From NCBI RefSeq assembly GCF_003663885.1, contig NZ_RCCE01000001.1:620001-684000 (forward strand): a DNA stretch of 64,000 nucleotides. The letters run 5' to 3'. The first letter of the stretch is position 1; each line of letters begins with the position of its first letter. A model generated the notes under the pieces. That model worked only from the letters and a program-made list of their open reading frames with translations. It had not been told where the DNA came from and searched no databases. This DNA is from Litoreibacter meonggei (lineage in GTDB: Bacteria; Pseudomonadota; Alphaproteobacteria; Rhodobacterales; Rhodobacteraceae). Below are positions 60,915 to 64,000 of this stretch, piece by piece. The position numbers and the translations under genes were made by a program.

Positions 60915-61753
60915 AGCTCCGTGCGCACGCGCCACAACTCCGGAAACAGCTCCACCTCCAGCATACGTTTCAGGTAGCTGACGCCCCCCGTCCCGCCTGT
61001 CCCACGTTTGAAACCGATCACTCGCTCCACCGTGGTGACATGGTTGAACCGCCAACGGCGGAAGTAGTCCTCGAAATCCACCAGCTTTTCGGCTAGCTCA
61101 TACAGCGCCCAATGCGCCTGCGGGTCGCGGTAAACCTCCGCCCACGCCGCCATCACCCCGTCGCTAAAAACATGAGTGCCAGACACGTCACGCTCCAAAA
61201 CCTCCCGCGGCACATCAAGCCCTGCCCGCGCCAAAGCCCGCACCGCCTCATCATACAGCGACGGCTGCGCCAGTTCCGCGTCAATTTTCTCCATAATATC
61301 CGCGCGATGCGCATGCGGCTTGATCATCGCGGGGTTGCGGTTCCCCACCGCAAATTCAATCAGCCGATACTGCCAAGACTGAAACCCCGAGGACTGCCCC
61401 AGATCATCACGAAACGCCGTGTATTCGCTGGGCGTCATGGTCCGCAGCACGTCCCAAGCATTGTTCAACTGCTCGAATATCTTCGCCACGCGGCTCAGCA
61501 TCTTGAACGCCGGTTGCAGCTGATCTGCGCGAATGGCGTCCCGCGCAGCACCAATTTCATGCAAGGCCAGTCGCATCCACAATTCAGACGTCTGGTGCTG
61601 GATGATAAACAGCATCTCGTCATGGGTGTCGGTCAGGCACTCCTGCGCCCCCAACACCATGTCCAGCCGAAGGTAGTCGTTATACGACATCCGCCCGTCA
61701 AAACGCATCTGCGCGCCTTCCTCGGCGGGGTCATACGGGGTGTCCGTGGTCAT
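60911..61753 (-). CDS. kynA: Tryptophan 2,3-dioxygenase
   Basis: A 280-residue heme protein. [49 protein letters not shown] and [24 protein letters not shown] (core [12 protein letters not shown], with the proximal heme His) are diagnostic. It opens the indole ring of tryptophan to form N-formylkynurenine. The ATG at 61753 is the family start. It is convergent with DUF2235 and divergent from valS. Confidence 0.96.
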   Translation of the reverse strand: MTTDTPYDPAEEGAQMRFDGRMSYNDYLRLDMVLGAQECLTDTHDEMLFIIQHQTSELWMRLALHEIGAARDAIRADQLQPAFKMLSRVAKIFEQLNNAWDVLRTMTPSEYTAFRDDLGQSSGFQSWQYRLIEFAVGNRNPAMIKPHAHRADIMEKIDAELAQPSLYDEAVRALARAGLDVPREVLERDVSGTHVFSDGVMAAWAEVYRDPQAHWALYELAEKLVDFEDYFRRWRFNHVTTVERVIGFKRGTGGTGGVSYLKRMLEVELFPELWRVRTEL

Positions 61754-61906
61754 GGCGGCGTGCTCCTGAATGTGACGATCACCGCATGGTATCGCCCCCC
61801 GCGCCGGACGCAACCAAAGCCGCCCCCACCAAAACACCCGATCAGCCCTTTTCCACCCCGCCCCGTCGCGGTATGACCTCGGTAACTCCAAAAGGGGACC
61901 GATATC

Positions 61907-64000
61907 ATGGCCATGGAAAAGACATTCAACGCAGCCGAAGCCGAAAGCCGGCTCTATGACGCTTGGGACAAGGCGGGCTGCTTCACCGCCGGTGCCAACG
62001 CCAAGCGCGCCGAAACCTTCAGCATCATGATCCCGCCCCCCAACGTCACCGGCGTCTTGCATATGGGTCACGCCTTCAACAACACGTTGCAGGACATCCT
62101 GATCCGTTGGAAACGCATGCAAGGCTACGACACGCTCTGGCAGGCAGGCACCGACCACGCAGGTATAGCGACCCAGATGGTAGTGGAGCGTGAACTGGCC
62201 AAAGACGGCAAGAAGCGCACCGACATGACCCGCCCCGAGTTTCTGGAGCATGTCTGGGCGTGGAAAGAACAATCCGGCGGCACCATCCGAGATCAGCTCA
62301 AACGCCTCGGCGCGTCGTGTGATTGGTCGCGCGAAGCCTTTACCATGTCCGGCAACTTCCCCGACGCGGTGATCAAAGTCTTCGTCGAGATGTATAACAA
62401 AGGCCTGATCTATCGCGGCAAACGCCTCGTCAATTGGGACCCGCATTTCGAGACCGCGATCTCCGATCTGGAGGTCGAGAATATCGAAACCTCCGGCCAT
62501 ATGTGGCACTTCAAATACCCGCTGGCGGGCGGCGAAACCTACGAATATGTCGAGAAGGACGAGGACGGAAACGTCACCCTGCGCGAGACCCGCGACTACA
62601 TCTCCATCGCCACCACGCGGCCCGAAACCATGCTGGGCGACGGCGCGGTTGCGGTTCATCCAACAGATGAGCGTTATGCGCCAATCGTTGGAAAACTATG
62701 CGAAATTCCCGTTGGACCGAAAGAGCATCGCCGCCTGATCCCGATCATCACCGACGAATACCCCGACAAGAATTTCGGCTCCGGCGCGGTGAAAATCACC
62801 GGCGCGCATGACTTCAACGACTACCAGGTCGCCAAGCGCGGCGGCATCCCGATGTATAACCTGATGGACACGAAAGGCGCGATGCGATCTGACGGCAAGC
62901 CCTACGCTGAGGAAGCCGCCGTGGCGCAAGAGATCGCCAATGGCGAGCGCGAGTTCGGCGAGCGTATGGTCGCCGCAATGAACCTCGTCCCGGACGCCTA
63001 TCGCGGCATGGACCGGTTCGAGGCCCGCAAAGCCGTGGTCGAGGATATCACCAACGAAGGGCTGGCCGTCATGGTCTCCGTCCCCGTGATCGACGAGGAG
63101 GACGGGCAGGAAAGCTCCAAGCTGGTGCCTTACGTCGAAAACAAGCCGATCATGCAACCCTTCGGCGACCGCTCGAAGGTGGTGATCGAGCCGATGCTGA
63201 CCGACCAATGGTTCGTGGAGACCGACAAGATCGTCGGCCCTGCTTTGGATGCGGTGCGCAATGGCGACGTGAAGATCATGCCCGACAGCGGCGAGAAGGT
63301 GTATTTCCACTGGCTGGAAAACATCGAGCCTTGGTGCATTTCACGCCAGCTCTGGTGGGGCCATCAAATCCCCGTCTGGTACGGCTTCGACCTGAATGCC
63401 GCAGGCTTCAAGGACGATGAAGGCGACGGCGATCTGGATTCGGTAGAGATTGGCCGTTTGCTAACCAACGACGCCATCGCCGCCAACCCCGATGTGCATC
63501 ACTGCGCGACAGAATTTGACGGCGTCACCGGACAGTTCGAAAACATTCTGGCAAAGCTGCCGATGCCCCTGAACCACGCGCGCCCGGTCGAGGTCGCCGA
63601 CCGCGCCGAGGCGCTGCACCAGTTCGCGACAGGTCTGGCGGAATATAACGTCACCCAAGACCCGACGAAGCTGGTCTACCCGATCTGGCGCGACGCAGAC
63701 GTGCTGGACACGTGGTTCTCTTCTGGCCTCTGGCCCATCGGAACGCTCGGCTGGCCCGAACAGACGCCGGAACTCGCGAAATATTTCCCGACCTCCACCT
63801 TGGTCACGGGGCAGGACATCCTGTTCTTCTGGGTCGCTCGCATGATGATGATGCAACTTGCGGTTGTGGACCAAATCCCGTTCGACACAGTCTACCTGCA
63901 TGGCCTCGTGCGCGACGCCAAAGGCAAGAAGATGTCGAAATCCACCGGCAATGTGGTCGACCCGCTGGAGATCATCGACGAATACGGCGCCGACGCCCTG
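61907..64000 (+). CDS. valS: Valyl-tRNA synthetase (3' end cut by window)
   Basis: The frame is open for 698 codons to the window edge. The HIGH motif is VLHMGHAF, with PPPNVTG before it. The editing (CP1) domain is seen from about 200 ([34 protein letters not shown]), followed by [20 protein letters not shown] and the KMSKS motif in [18 protein letters not shown] precedes the ATG. About the last 300 residues, including the anticodon-binding domain, lie outside. Confidence 0.98.
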   Translation, partial: MAMEKTFNAAEAESRLYDAWDKAGCFTAGANAKRAETFSIMIPPPNVTGVLHMGHAFNNTLQDILIRWKRMQGYDTLWQAGTDHAGIATQMVVERELAKDGKKRTDMTRPEFLEHVWAWKEQSGGTIRDQLKRLGASCDWSREAFTMSGNFPDAVIKVFVEMYNKGLIYRGKRLVNWDPHFETAISDLEVENIETSGHMWHFKYPLAGGETYEYVEKDEDGNVTLRETRDYISIATTRPETMLGDGAVAVHPTDERYAPIVGKLCEIPVGPKEHRRLIPIITDEYPDKNFGSGAVKITGAHDFNDYQVAKRGGIPMYNLMDTKGAMRSDGKPYAEEAAVAQEIANGEREFGERMVAAMNLVPDAYRGMDRFEARKAVVEDITNEGLAVMVSVPVIDEEDGQESSKLVPYVENKPIMQPFGDRSKVVIEPMLTDQWFVETDKIVGPALDAVRNGDVKIMPDSGEKVYFHWLENIEPWCISRQLWWGHQIPVWYGFDLNAAGFKDDEGDGDLDSVEIGRLLTNDAIAANPDVHHCATEFDGVTGQFENILAKLPMPLNHARPVEVADRAEALHQFATGLAEYNVTQDPTKLVYPIWRDADVLDTWFSSGLWPIGTLGWPEQTPELAKYFPTSTLVTGQDILFFWVARMMMMQLAVVDQIPFDTVYLHGLVRDAKGKKMSKSTGNVVDPLEIIDEYGADAL

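Noticed and set aside
1-64000. CRISPR arrays, insertion sequences, prophage or integrase genes
   Set aside because: No regularly spaced repeats, transposase motifs or phage structural genes were seen.

Overview
The window looks like a chromosomal segment of a marine-type alphaproteobacterium of the Rhodobacterales (Roseobacter group). Support for this comes from a tRNA-His with the alphaproteobacterial G1:U72/A73 acceptor end, a heterotetrameric sarcosine oxidase operon, a RibB with a dead RibA-like tail, an MmcB gene with an alphaproteobacterial-type SOS box, a TTAA-N7-TTAA (CtrA-type) box, clustered GANTC sites, and several small families I associate with Rhodobacterales. GC content is high almost everywhere, genes are tightly packed, and I see no insertion sequence, integrase, prophage or CRISPR array.

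Layout. 1-2342: rpoH (cut by the window edge), rluD and a DUF6476-type membrane protein. 2464-5559: a three-gene cassette (DUF4123 chaperone, zinc-metalloprotease-like protein, lipoprotein) next to tRNA-His; this is the best candidate for an undescribed effector system. 5725-12700: small regulatory and stress modules: a VWA lipoprotein divergent from a DUF6502-type HTH protein with paired operators, mmcB, a cupin-arsR-SRPBCC operon, a probable 6S RNA, and a LysR/methyltransferase pair. 12697-23979: nusB, ribH, ribB, ribE, ribD and nrdR on the minus strand, with a group-2-type capsule trio (kpsS, wza-like, kpsC) inserted on the plus strand between ribE and ribD. 24086-31688: yjbQ, a saccharopine-dehydrogenase-like/DUF4166 protein, a DCC protein, a DksA-like protein, rpoD and dnaG. 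31753-36705: soxBDAG. 36812-39449: three TadE/TadG-type genes. 39777-44581: glutamate dehydrogenase, small membrane proteins, a beta-hydroxyacid dehydrogenase, an esterase-like hydrolase and an entericidin-like peptide. 44825-48998: lepA flanked by two unrecognised genes, one of them AT-rich. 49231-53956: small secreted proteins, a tyrosine phosphatase, a copper-chaperone pair, rpmB, meaB and a DUF3108 protein. 53988-64000: hrpB, an orphan CoxL-type molybdenum hydroxylase subunit with a cupin and a methyltransferase, a DUF2235 hydrolase, tryptophan dioxygenase and the 5' two thirds of valS.

How the parts fit together. Housekeeping transcription and replication functions (rpoH, rpoD, dnaG, nusB, nrdR, probable 6S RNA) are mixed with one-carbon/amine catabolism (sarcosine oxidase, glutamate dehydrogenase), surface functions (capsule export, Tad-type proteins) and small regulated accessory modules. 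The most informative non-coding signals are five GANTC sites at roughly helical spacing upstream of rpoD, a 44-bp element shared between the tadG/gdhA region and a secreted-protein gene, two copies of a 7-3-7 palindrome between the VWA and DUF6502 genes, a promoter-overlapping inverted repeat in front of the arsR operon, and five convergent gene pairs whose stop codons interlock by exactly 4 nt.
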